64,000 nt of DNA from Planctomycetaceae bacterium (GTDB taxonomy: Bacteria > Planctomycetota > Planctomycetia > Planctomycetales > Planctomycetaceae): assembly GCA_020426505.1 (NCBI GenBank), contig JAGQPX010000099.1, positions 1 to 64,000 on the forward strand, given 5' to 3'. This document shows, piece after piece, positions 9,948 through 17,939 of the stretch (positions are counted from its first letter, which is position 1; each line of letters starts with the position of its first letter). The translations under genes and the position numbers were made by a program. The notes beneath the pieces are model-generated. The model made no database searches. It was given only the letters and a program-made list of their open reading frames with translations, and was not told where the DNA came from.

Positions 9948-11231
9948 ATGTCGGAACCCCTTGAAATTTCACCAGTTAGCGGCCCCTTGACGGGCACGGT
10001 GCGCCCGCCCGGATCGAAGAGTCTGACCAACCGGGCTCTGATCGTCGCGGCTCTCGCTGACGGCACGTCGACACTGACTGGGGCACTCGACAGTCGCGAC
10101 ACGCAGGTGATGATCGACAGCCTCATACGGCTAGGCATGTCGGTCGATGTTGCTGATTTGGGAACGAAGCTCACGATCGAGGGCTGCGGCGGACGTCCGT
10201 CAGCCGAGTCGGCAGAGTTGTGGCTCGAAAACAGTGGCACGAGCATTCGCTTTCTGACGGCCCTCTGCACGCTGGGGAAGGGAAGCTTCCGGCTCGATGG
10301 CAACGAGCGGATGCGTGAACGGCCTATCGGCGATCTCGTGCGAGCCTTGAATGCACTCGGAGCCGATGTCACCTGCGAACATCAGGCGGACTGTCCGCCG
10401 GTGATGGTCACCGCGAATGGACTCCCCGGCGGGACGACACAAGTCGCCGGTAACATCTCCAGCCAGTACCTTAGCGCTCTGCTGATGTCGGCGCCGTGTG
10501 CACAGTCGCCCGTGCGGATCGAGATTGAGGGTGAACTCGTTTCACGTCCGTATGTCGACATGACGCTGGCCGTGATGCGGGAGTTTGGCGTCGATGTGAC
10601 GGAAGCGCAGCCGGGCGTGTTCGAGATTCCGCAAACGTCGTATCGTTCTCGTGAGTACGACATCGAGCCCGACGCATCGGCGGCCAGCTACTTCTTTGCA
10701 GCGGCTGCCATCACCGGGGGCACCGTCACTGTCGAGGGGCTCTCTCGAAACGCCCTGCAGGGAGACGTCGAATTCGTCGATTGCCTCGCACAGATGGGCT
10801 GCGACGTTCAATCTGATGAGCGGTCGATCACCGTCACCGGGGGCGAGTTGCGGGGGATCGACGTCGACATGAACGCCATCAGCGACACGGCTCAAACGCT
10901 CGCAGTCGTCGCACCGTTTGCGACGGGGCCAACCCGCATTCGCAACGTGGCCCACATGCGTCACAAGGAGACGGACCGCGTCCATGCCGTCGTGACCGAA
11001 CTCCGTAAGCTCGGTCTCGACGTGGAAGAGTTTGACGACGGTATGACGATCCATCCCGGCCCGATGCAGCCGGCGTCAATCGCCACGTACGACGATCACC
11101 GCATGGCGATGAGTTTCGCGCTCATCGCTCTCAAGCAGCCGGGAGTCAGGATCGAGGACCCGGAATGCACGTCGAAGACGTATCCACACTTCTTCGAGGA
11201 CCTGCGAGTCTTGTGCGAGGGGCGTCCATGA
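9948..11231 (+). CDS. aroA: 3-phosphoshikimate 1-carboxyvinyltransferase (EPSP synthase)
   Basis: Cytosolic shikimate-pathway enzyme that transfers enolpyruvate from PEP to shikimate 3-phosphate to give EPSP, the precursor of chorismate. Seen: the N-terminal [20 protein letters not shown] substrate-binding lysine motif, [10 protein letters not shown] near residue 94, MRERPI, RHKETDR near 337 and YDDHRMAM near 381, in the usual order. The frame is open from 9888, but ATG 9948 (MSEPLEIS) gives 427 residues, the usual family length, and places the KS motif where expected. The stop overlaps the rsmB start as ATGA, so the two are translationally coupled. Enzyme identity is secure. Confidence 0.97.
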   Translation: MSEPLEISPVSGPLTGTVRPPGSKSLTNRALIVAALADGTSTLTGALDSRDTQVMIDSLIRLGMSVDVADLGTKLTIEGCGGRPSAESAELWLENSGTSIRFLTALCTLGKGSFRLDGNERMRERPIGDLVRALNALGADVTCEHQADCPPVMVTANGLPGGTTQVAGNISSQYLSALLMSAPCAQSPVRIEIEGELVSRPYVDMTLAVMREFGVDVTEAQPGVFEIPQTSYRSREYDIEPDASAASYFFAAAAITGGTVTVEGLSRNALQGDVEFVDCLAQMGCDVQSDERSITVTGGELRGIDVDMNAISDTAQTLAVVAPFATGPTRIRNVAHMRHKETDRVHAVVTELRKLGLDVEEFDDGMTIHPGPMQPASIATYDDHRMAMSFALIALKQPGVRIEDPECTSKTYPHFFEDLRVLCEGRP

Positions 11232-12661
11232 GTTCGTCCCGCAGGCGACAGACAGCCTCACAGAAACGCCCATCCAGTCCGAAACGTCAGCAACTCAGCG
11301 CTCGACGTCTGGCGTATGACGTCCTCACGGCGTGGGAGCAGCGGGGCGTGTTCGCAGGTCTGGTGCTCGACGACATCTGCCAAGTGCATGAGGTCACAGG
11401 ACCTGACCGGGCAATGGCGATGGACATCGCCTATGGAGTCATTCGCCGCCGGGCCACACTCGATGCGGTCCTTGCAGCCTTTGTCGATCGTCCCCGCAAG
11501 AACATCGAAGACGGGTTGTGGGCACTCTTGCAAATCGGTGCTTATCAACTGTTGCTGATGACCGGCGTCCCTTCGCATGCTGCTGTCGGCGAAACCGTCG
11601 AGGTGGCTAAAGGCATCCGCAAACCGGCATGGACCGGGCTCCTCAACGGCGTCCTGCGATCTCTCTCGGGGGCGATCCGGGACGCTGACGATGCAGGCCC
11701 GGCGGTCGATCGTGTGCCCGTTGATCTGTCGCACTCCAAGCAACTCGACCGAGCCGTGTTGCCTGATCCGTCGTCGCATGTCGCCTATCTCACGAAGGCC
11801 TTCAGCTATCCCCGCTGGCTCGTGCGCAACTGGGTCGACGAGCGGCGCGTCGAGGATGCGACACGGCTGTGTGACTGGTTCAACCGTCCGCCCACCGTCA
11901 CGATTCGCGTCAACCTCTTGCGACAGACAACCGACGTTGTCAGAGAAGTGTTTGATGCAGCGGGCGTCGCGACCGAAGCGGGACAGTTCGCGGAATCGCT
12001 GCGTCTTCTGGACGCGAAGCCGATTCGCGATCTGCCGGGATACGTGGAAGGGTGGTTCTCCGTGCAGGACGAGTCAGCCATGTCAGCGGCCCGATTACTG
12101 GAGCCACAACCGGGCGAACGCATCCTCGACATGTGCGCAGCCCCTGGCGGCAAGACAACCCATCTGGCCGAACTGATGCAGAACGAAGGTTCCATCATCG
12201 CAGTCGACACGGACGACACTCGCCTCGCTCGTGTGTCCGAGAATGCAACACGGCTGGGACTGACGTCGATTCAATGCCAGAAGATCAGTCCTGATGGCGC
12301 GGGTCTGCCCGAAGGCCCGTTCGATCGCGTGCTCGTCGATGTCCCCTGTTCCAACACGGGCGTGCTGGGCAAACGGCCTGAGGCTCGATGGCGTCTCAAC
12401 CCGAGCGACGTTGAAGAACTCTCTGTTTTGCAACGCCGATTGCTGACACAGGCCCTCGCTAGTGTCCGTGCTGGCGGGCATGTCGTCTACTCAACATGCA
12501 GCATCGCCCCGCAAGAGAATCAACAGGTCGTGCGAGAAGTCATCAAACAGCGTGACGACGTTCAGATCGTCCGTAAAATCGAACACATCCCCGGTCAGCC
12601 GAACGACGGAGGCTATCAGGCGCTACTTCGCCGTGAGGTCGGCTGTGCGAGCCACACGTAG
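11228..12661 (+). CDS. rsmB: 16S rRNA m5C967 methyltransferase RsmB
   Basis: SAM-dependent rRNA cytosine-5 methyltransferase. The N-terminal ~150 residues are a NusB-like RNA-binding domain ([18 protein letters not shown], then [14 protein letters not shown]). The C-terminal Rossmann domain has the SAM loop [15 protein letters not shown] near residue 302, and the two family cysteines in [18 protein letters not shown] (near 373) and [13 protein letters not shown] (near 423). The second proline-cysteine motif provides the catalytic nucleophile and the first the release cysteine, or the reverse by author. ATG 11228 overlaps the aroA stop; the frame is open upstream, but that extension would lie wholly inside aroA. 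The insertion between the NusB and methyltransferase domains is somewhat longer than in E. coli. Confidence 0.94.
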   Translation: MSSSRRRQTASQKRPSSPKRQQLSARRLAYDVLTAWEQRGVFAGLVLDDICQVHEVTGPDRAMAMDIAYGVIRRRATLDAVLAAFVDRPRKNIEDGLWALLQIGAYQLLLMTGVPSHAAVGETVEVAKGIRKPAWTGLLNGVLRSLSGAIRDADDAGPAVDRVPVDLSHSKQLDRAVLPDPSSHVAYLTKAFSYPRWLVRNWVDERRVEDATRLCDWFNRPPTVTIRVNLLRQTTDVVREVFDAAGVATEAGQFAESLRLLDAKPIRDLPGYVEGWFSVQDESAMSAARLLEPQPGERILDMCAAPGGKTTHLAELMQNEGSIIAVDTDDTRLARVSENATRLGLTSIQCQKISPDGAGLPEGPFDRVLVDVPCSNTGVLGKRPEARWRLNPSDVEELSVLQRRLLTQALASVRAGGHVVYSTCSIAPQENQQVVREVIKQRDDVQIVRKIEHIPGQPNDGGYQALLRREVGCASHT

Positions 12662-12773
12662 CCTTCGTCGCGAGACGGCGGAAGGAGACGCGATCGAATC
12701 TTGCGCAGATGCCGGCTTCTGGCGAAGACCGGCTACAGGTCCCTCCATTTGCCACGCGCCACCCAAGCGAACA

Positions 12774-14192
12774 TCATTGAATTCTCTCTGTTGTCGCGCG
12801 AGCCTCGAAGGCACCGAGATCAATGGCGCCGATGAGCTTGCGTGCCCGCGCTCCGCGGGGCATGGCGAACTCCCAGTCGAGCGTGATTTCGTGCTCTTCG
12901 TCGATGATGAGCGGAGCACCGGCATCAATGCACGGCGAGTCGACCACCGGACGGAAGTCTTGACCATTGAAGTCAACAAACCGGGGAGACTCCCCTTCAA
13001 CGTTGCGACTCGCGATCACACGGCCCTCGAAGCCGTCTTCGTGTGACGACTTCCATCCCTTTCTGATCCAGTTGCCCGTCATGCGGACGAGGCCCGATTC
13101 GTCGAGAATCGCGAGGTGCGAGCCGGGGGCCGACGTGTAGAAAACGTTCCCCGTCACAACGGCTGTCTCCTCGTTCGTCGAAAGCCGGGCGAGTACCGTT
13201 CTGTCTGTGCGATGGGAGATCACAGTGTTGTTGAGGAAGTACAGCACTCCCTTCCGGTAGTCCGGCTCGTTCCCGTTGTCGCCTCCGTAGTGCAGCATCT
13301 GATTGTTGCCGTCCCCCTCATGCTCGATCAGCACGTTGCAATATACAAAGGTCTGCCCGTAGCGCGGGTCGTCGACGATCTCCATGCTGTCGTCACCCTC
13401 GACGAGGTCAAGTTGGCGATTGCCCCCCTCAATCCAGTTGTAGCGGACGATGAGCCCCGCTGAGCGGTCCTTCAAAGCGTTGCCCAGACAGTCCTCCCGC
13501 AGGGGACCGAACCGGTTGAACTGGTATGTCACGCCCCGTCCAGCTGTGTAGCTGTTGTGCTGATAGTACGTGCCGGGCATGCCGTTTGTATGGATGTAGC
13601 AACCCTCAACGAGAACGTCGCGAGACTGGTATGCCGAGAAGAACCCGTTCGCGCAGTCGCGCATGATGCAGTTGCGGATCGTGATGTTCGATCCGCTCTC
13701 GACATAGATCGCTGAGGCTGCCTCTGAATAGGCTTTAAGACCTTCGCTGCCGAGATACATGTGGTACGGATGAGCCGCACGGATGTCCAGATTCTCCACG
13801 ACGATGTGCGTGGGGAACTCGACATCCGGCACGTTGGCACCGCCGATCTTGATGACGGCCCGCTGCTCACTCCAGAAGTCGAGGCCGGGCGGTGTCGTGG
13901 CACTCTCGCCGTCAATGAGTGGAAGCTCACCGTTCGGCCCCGGCACCCCCTTCACGGTGATCGGCTGCGCAGCAGTTCCGTGTCCAACGAGCACCCACTT
14001 GTTACGATACGATTTCTCTCGCCAGTGAATGAAGACAGTATCCCCCGGCAGCAGACGATGCCACGGAGCCTCAAACGGGCTCTCGAACTCTTGCCCAGGA
14101 CCGATGTGATAGTCCGTTGCCATCCCGATCGACGACGCTGTGATGCTCGTGATGATCGAGAGGACCGAGACAACGAGACGATTGATCTGCAT
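12774..14192 (-). CDS. Secreted right-handed beta-helix protein (possible polysaccharide lyase-like)
   Basis: About 472 residues from the ATG at 14192, which has a GGGAA ribosome site; the frame is open 96 bases further. A signal peptide (NRLVVSVLSIITSITASSIG) is followed by a long series of short beta-strand rungs typical of parallel beta-helices: IVVENLDIRAAHPYHMYLGS, NITIRNCIMRDCANGFFSAY, VLVEGCYIHTNGM, GVLYFLNNTVISH and AVVTGNVFYTS. The last ~60 residues (VVDSPCIDAGAP, then IGAIDLGAFEA) match the closing segment often seen in planctomycete and Bacteroidetes beta-helix proteins. Such proteins bind or cleave polysaccharides extracellularly. No catalytic triad could be assigned, so substrate and even enzymatic activity are open. 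Confidence 0.75.
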   Translation of the reverse strand: MQINRLVVSVLSIITSITASSIGMATDYHIGPGQEFESPFEAPWHRLLPGDTVFIHWREKSYRNKWVLVGHGTAAQPITVKGVPGPNGELPLIDGESATTPPGLDFWSEQRAVIKIGGANVPDVEFPTHIVVENLDIRAAHPYHMYLGSEGLKAYSEAASAIYVESGSNITIRNCIMRDCANGFFSAYQSRDVLVEGCYIHTNGMPGTYYQHNSYTAGRGVTYQFNRFGPLREDCLGNALKDRSAGLIVRYNWIEGGNRQLDLVEGDDSMEIVDDPRYGQTFVYCNVLIEHEGDGNNQMLHYGGDNGNEPDYRKGVLYFLNNTVISHRTDRTVLARLSTNEETAVVTGNVFYTSAPGSHLAILDESGLVRMTGNWIRKGWKSSHEDGFEGRVIASRNVEGESPRFVDFNGQDFRPVVDSPCIDAGAPLIIDEEHEITLDWEFAMPRGARARKLIGAIDLGAFEARATTERIQ

Positions 14193-14400
14193 GTTAATTC
14201 CCATCTGCCAACGAAATCCGGACCACGTGCGGATCGTCATCGTATGCTGAGTGAGACAATCATGGCAGTGCGAGTTCTTGCCGGTCACGAGACTGGCCGA
14301 CGCTGCGTGACGGTTGGACCGTTTGCGGCAGCGGGGAAAAGCGGATCAGAGCGGATCATGCGGATGATCGCGGAATTGCAAGGTGTCCAAAACTCGCATG

Positions 14401-14862
14401 TCACCTGCGAACGTCTTCCGCCTTCGCCGCGAAGTTGATCGACTCGAAACCGGCCGCCCGGCTGAGGTCGTAGACCGCGATGACGTCACGCATGGGGACG
14501 TTCGGACCGTTGTCCAGGATCACCGGATTGTCGGGAGTCAACTCGGCCAGTGCGTTGAGCGGAGCTGCGAGGGCGTCCACCGTCGCATATTCGGTTCCGT
14601 TCATGTCGATGATCGTTTGTCCGATTTCATCGGTTCGCAGGCGGAGCCACACCTCGACGATCCACGGGTCTCGCTCGATCGGCTGGTCCGATTCGATCCC
14701 GCCGGCGGCTGTCAGTTCGGTCGGCAACAACGACTCCTGCACCTGCCCGGCGGCCGCCACCACGAAGAACACCAGCAGCAGGAACACGATGTCGATCATG
14801 GGCGTCATGACGTCGTTCTCATGACTGCGATCGGAGCGGGAATGGGACGAGGGGATGCGCAT
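14401..14862 (-). CDS. exbD: ExbD/TolR-family biopolymer transport protein, second copy
   Basis: A 153-residue single-span protein of the ExbD/TolR family. A short basic cytoplasmic N-terminus precedes VMTPMIDIVFLLLVFFVVAA, in which the Asp of the MIDIVF motif is the proton-carrying membrane residue. The periplasmic remainder (IIDMNGTEYATVDAL, PVILDNGPNVPMRDVIAVYD) has the family's small alpha/beta pattern. It lies 12 bases after the other exbD gene. Two ExbD copies behind one ExbB is a frequent arrangement in planctomycetes and may give a heteromeric stator. No TonB or TolA is present in this cluster. Confidence 0.88.
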   Translation of the reverse strand: MRIPSSHSRSDRSHENDVMTPMIDIVFLLLVFFVVAAAGQVQESLLPTELTAAGGIESDQPIERDPWIVEVWLRLRTDEIGQTIIDMNGTEYATVDALAAPLNALAELTPDNPVILDNGPNVPMRDVIAVYDLSRAAGFESINFAAKAEDVRR

Positions 14863-14874
14863 GCGAGGAAGGCG

Positions 14875-15288
14875 TCATTTCTCGATGACATGAAAACCGA
14901 CGTTCGTCACACCGCCCCGCAGGCAGGCCAGCAGGATCGGTTCGACTCGCGAGTAGGGCGTGAGTTGATCGCTGCGGATGCGAACTTCGTAGTCAGCCGT
15001 ACGTCCGTTCGTTTCGGCCTGCAACAGCTGCTCGAACTCCGCCAGCGACATGGCTCGGCCTTTGACGAACATGCTGCCTTCGCGATCGACGGAGACGATC
15101 AGTCGACGGGGCAGTTCGTTCTCGTCGTCGACCTGCGACGCCTGCGGGAGTTCGACCGCTTCGACCTGTTCGTTCTGCGCGAAGTGGGCCGTCACTAGAA
15201 AGAAGATCACCAGTAGGAACACCACGTCGATCAACGGTGTGATGTTGAACCGGATGCCGGGTGGTCGCTCTCGCTGGGGGACTCTCAC
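14875..15288 (-). CDS. exbD: ExbD/TolR-family biopolymer transport protein, first copy
   Basis: A 137-residue ExbD/TolR homologue. The signature FNITPLIDVVFLLVIFFLVT contains the essential transmembrane Asp. The periplasmic domain continues with RRLIVSVDREGSMFVKGRAM and ends IRSDQLTPYSRVEPILLACL. Its start overlaps the end of exbB at 15288, so expression is coupled. Together with ExbB it should form a proton-driven stator that energises an outer-membrane process; the partner that delivers the force is not encoded here. Confidence 0.9.
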   Translation of the reverse strand: MRVPQRERPPGIRFNITPLIDVVFLLVIFFLVTAHFAQNEQVEAVELPQASQVDDENELPRRLIVSVDREGSMFVKGRAMSLAEFEQLLQAETNGRTADYEVRIRSDQLTPYSRVEPILLACLRGGVTNVGFHVIEK

Positions 15289-16109
15289 TATTTGGTGCCC
15301 CGTTCAACGGCCACAGGCGGAATCGGGGGACGCGCGGGACGTCGTTCGGTCGTTCGAGTTCCGGCTGTCTCGGTTGGGGCAGACTTTTGAACGGTGCCCC
15401 GCTTGTAAGGCGCCATCACCTGCTCTGCGAGCAATGAGGTCTCCGCGACAAACTCATCAATGCGGTTGCGGAACAGTGAGAACGCAGCGAGTGCAGGCAC
15501 TGCGACGCCCAGTCCCAGCAGCGTCGTCACGAGTGCCTGTGAGATCGCGGGAGCAAAGTCCGCCGTCTGCGGGACCGCTTTGCTCGCGAACTCGCTGAAC
15601 GCCCGGATCATGCCGAGCACGGTGCCCATGAGTCCGATCATCGGTGCCAGCGTGCCGATGACTGAGAGATATTCGATCTTGCGATACAGTCGTGCGGCCT
15701 GTTCCTGACAGGCATCTTCCATCGACTTCTCAACCGCCGCGTAACCCAGACCGACTTCCTGCAATCCGGCTGACACCACATAGGCCAGAAAGCTCGGTTG
15801 TTCGCGGCATTGTTTGTCTGCTGTGGCGTACTGTCGTTCGTTGATCGACTTGTGCAGCGAATCCTCCAGACCAGACGGCATCAAGGCGGTGCGACGAATG
15901 CTCAGCAGATGCTCGACGATCAGTGAGACCATCGCCAGGCTCAACCCGATGATGACCGCCCCGATCATGCCACCGGCTGCAATCAGCGAACGCACGTCAA
16001 GCGGATTTGCTTCAGTCGCCGGAGCGTCATCGGCCATCAGCGGTGTCGCCAGCAGGACCGGCAACACCAAAATCGAAAGACTGACCAATCGCCTGAAGCG
16101 TTCAACCAT
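15288..16109 (-). CDS. exbB: ExbB/TolQ/MotA-family proton channel
   Basis: Inner-membrane proton-channel subunit. From ATG 16109 the protein has 273 residues: a cleavable-looking N-terminal segment (LVSLSILVLPVLLATPLMA), a first membrane span at IAAGGMIGAVIIGLSLAMVS, and the family core LSVIGTLAPMIGLMGTVLGM followed by AISQALVTTLLGLGVAVPAL. The C-terminus is a basic, proline-rich tail (RTTERRPARPPIPP). The frame is open to 16229, but that part lies inside the preceding TPR gene; ATG 16121 is an alternative. It overlaps the TPR gene by 8 bases and exbD by one, indicating an operon. Confidence 0.92.
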   Translation of the reverse strand: MVERFRRLVSLSILVLPVLLATPLMADDAPATEANPLDVRSLIAAGGMIGAVIIGLSLAMVSLIVEHLLSIRRTALMPSGLEDSLHKSINERQYATADKQCREQPSFLAYVVSAGLQEVGLGYAAVEKSMEDACQEQAARLYRKIEYLSVIGTLAPMIGLMGTVLGMIRAFSEFASKAVPQTADFAPAISQALVTTLLGLGVAVPALAAFSLFRNRIDEFVAETSLLAEQVMAPYKRGTVQKSAPTETAGTRTTERRPARPPIPPVAVERGTK

Positions 16110-17196
16110 CTGTCCGTGCATCCCTGGTCGGAGTTGTCTGATCGATGAGTCCGCGAGCCTCAGCGGCAGCTGGTGTCCATCTCCAGTCGCTGACGACTTC
16201 TTGCCACAGTGAGCGAGCTTCGTCTGCACGACCGAGACGCATCAGTGCAGTCCCGGCGTATACGGTTGCTTGTGCTGCTAAGGGTTCGTTCTCACGGTGA
16301 ACGGTCGTCAGCCACAGAAAGGCCGCCGCGGCCCGATCATACTCACTCTGCTGAACAAGGGTACGCCCCAGCACAAAGTACGGGCCCGCACGCAAAGTGG
16401 AGGGCATCCGCTGAATCTCGTGCCCCCAGCTGGCGAACTCATCCTGCGTGACGTCCTGAGTAACCCGCAGTCGCCACAGTTGGGCCCTCGCGAGTGGTTC
16501 CAGGGTTTCATCTCCCGTTGTCACGATGCGTCGCAAAGTACCACACGTCACGTCACCATACGCCGGTTCGAGCAGCAGCACGCTTGCACCCAGTAGCCGG
16601 GCGACATCATTGTGACTGGTCAGCCATGTCCTGGCGTTTTGACGAAGTGACGTACTCGTCTCAGCCGTGTCCCAGACCAGGGGAATCAACGGTGCCTCGC
16701 GCGGCGACGGCTCTATCTCGACAAGCTGAAGATAGCGAGTTGCCGCCGTCACTCGATCTCGCTGCCGCGTCGCACACCTCACTAGCCAGCCGAGTATCTC
16801 ACATTGCACCCACTTGCGAGATTCGTCTTCCAGTGCCTGTTGAAATGATCCGACCGCCTTGTCGATCTCGGCAGTGTTGTAGAGCGTGACCCCCTCGCGA
16901 TGGGCCTCCGTTTGCACAGCCTCGACCGAAATGACCTGATCCGCGGGGAAGGTCCGGATCGGCAGCTCGTCGTTGATGTGCAGCGAGATGATCTTCGACG
17001 TGTAGTCGACGATGTCCCCGGAGATGACCAGCGGACTCACGTTTTCCGGCGGTTGAACAACGACGCGATCCTTCGCATGAACGCGACTCGACAAGTGGAT
17101 GAGTGCGAACACCACCAGCGATATCCTGAGCCAGAGCTGACACGACCCAAGGCCACATTCAAACACCGCTTGCGGCTTAGCAAGTTCGCAACCCAT
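16102..17196 (-). CDS. Secreted TPR-type protein encoded with ExbB/ExbD
   Basis: A 364-residue protein with an N-terminal signal-like stretch (LWLRISLVVFALIHLSSRVHA), then a small beta region (PLVISGDIVDYTSKIISLHI), then helical repeats of TPR character: LYNTAEIDKAVGSFQQALED, then YFVLGRTLVQQSEYDRAAAA and GTALMRLGRADEARSLWQEV. It should act in the periplasm or be membrane-anchored. Its stop overlaps the exbB start, and it lies 52 bases downstream of lspA. TPR proteins beside ExbB/ExbD recur in planctomycetes and may link the proton channel to the cell envelope, but this is inference. Confidence 0.75.
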   Translation of the reverse strand: MGCELAKPQAVFECGLGSCQLWLRISLVVFALIHLSSRVHAKDRVVVQPPENVSPLVISGDIVDYTSKIISLHINDELPIRTFPADQVISVEAVQTEAHREGVTLYNTAEIDKAVGSFQQALEDESRKWVQCEILGWLVRCATRQRDRVTAATRYLQLVEIEPSPREAPLIPLVWDTAETSTSLRQNARTWLTSHNDVARLLGASVLLLEPAYGDVTCGTLRRIVTTGDETLEPLARAQLWRLRVTQDVTQDEFASWGHEIQRMPSTLRAGPYFVLGRTLVQQSEYDRAAAAFLWLTTVHRENEPLAAQATVYAGTALMRLGRADEARSLWQEVVSDWRWTPAAAEARGLIDQTTPTRDARTDG

Positions 17197-17248
17197 TCAA
17201 CCTCCCTGACGCCTGATGCCGCGTGCTCTCAAAGGCAGACGGCCAACG

Positions 17249-17776
17249 TCATGCCTCGCGAACCGACGCCGGCTCGTCCGACTTGTGAAACACATAGGGC
17301 AACAGCAACACAAACCCCGCGGTGATCGCCATGTCGGCCACATTGAACACTCCCGTGCGGAGATTGCCGATGCCCAGATTGAGAAAGTCGATGACGACTC
17401 CATTCTGCGTGGTGACACGATCGATGAGGTTGCCGATGCCCCCGGCGAGGATCAGCGTCAACGCCGTCATCGACAGCCGGTCGATATCCCGACGTAACAA
17501 CACGATGGCACCAACGAAACACAGCACAACTGCGTTCACGACCGTCAACAGCCAGAATCGAACGTCCGGGGAAAGATTTGCTGCGAGACTGAGAAACGCA
17601 CCCGGGTTCTCAGCGTATTGAATACGAAAGGTGTCGCCGAAATACGAGCAGAGCAGCGGAGGCGGCCCCTTGAGATGTTCAATCGCCATCTGCTTGGTCG
17701 CCTGATCGCACCCCACGCACGTGATCAACACCACGGCCAGGAACGCGATCCGCCAACGGCCTTGAGTGATATCCAT
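17249..17776 (-). CDS. lspA: Lipoprotein signal peptidase (signal peptidase II)
   Basis: Inner-membrane aspartic protease that removes the signal peptide from lipid-modified prolipoproteins. From ATG 17776 the protein has 175 residues, near the usual 160-170; the frame is open 261 bases further upstream, but that part is low-complexity and would overlap the divergent PSD1 gene. Seen: the N-terminal span with DQATKQMA, the NPGAFLSLAANLSPD loop, and the two catalytic aspartates in GGIGNLIDR (about residue 116) and VFNVADMAI (about 150). It heads the TPR-exbB-exbD-exbD cluster. Confidence 0.94.
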   Translation of the reverse strand: MDITQGRWRIAFLAVVLITCVGCDQATKQMAIEHLKGPPPLLCSYFGDTFRIQYAENPGAFLSLAANLSPDVRFWLLTVVNAVVLCFVGAIVLLRRDIDRLSMTALTLILAGGIGNLIDRVTTQNGVVIDFLNLGIGNLRTGVFNVADMAITAGFVLLLPYVFHKSDEPASVREA

Positions 17777-17939
17777 ATGACGTTCGAAATTGAATGAAAA
17801 TGTCTGATCAGAAGAGTCCAATCGCTCGAATGAGTTTGAGCAAGAGGCGTCCCCGAATTGTAACGGTCGACAAGAATCAGTCCAAGACGGCTTCGACAAG
17901 CGGCTGTGCACGTGTTCCTCGTTCGCTGATGAGGCTGAA

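Noticed and set aside
12705-12740. GCCGG/CCGGC imperfect hairpin between rsmB and the beta-helix gene
   Set aside because: Large loop, no T-tract on either strand; could be chance in GC-rich DNA.
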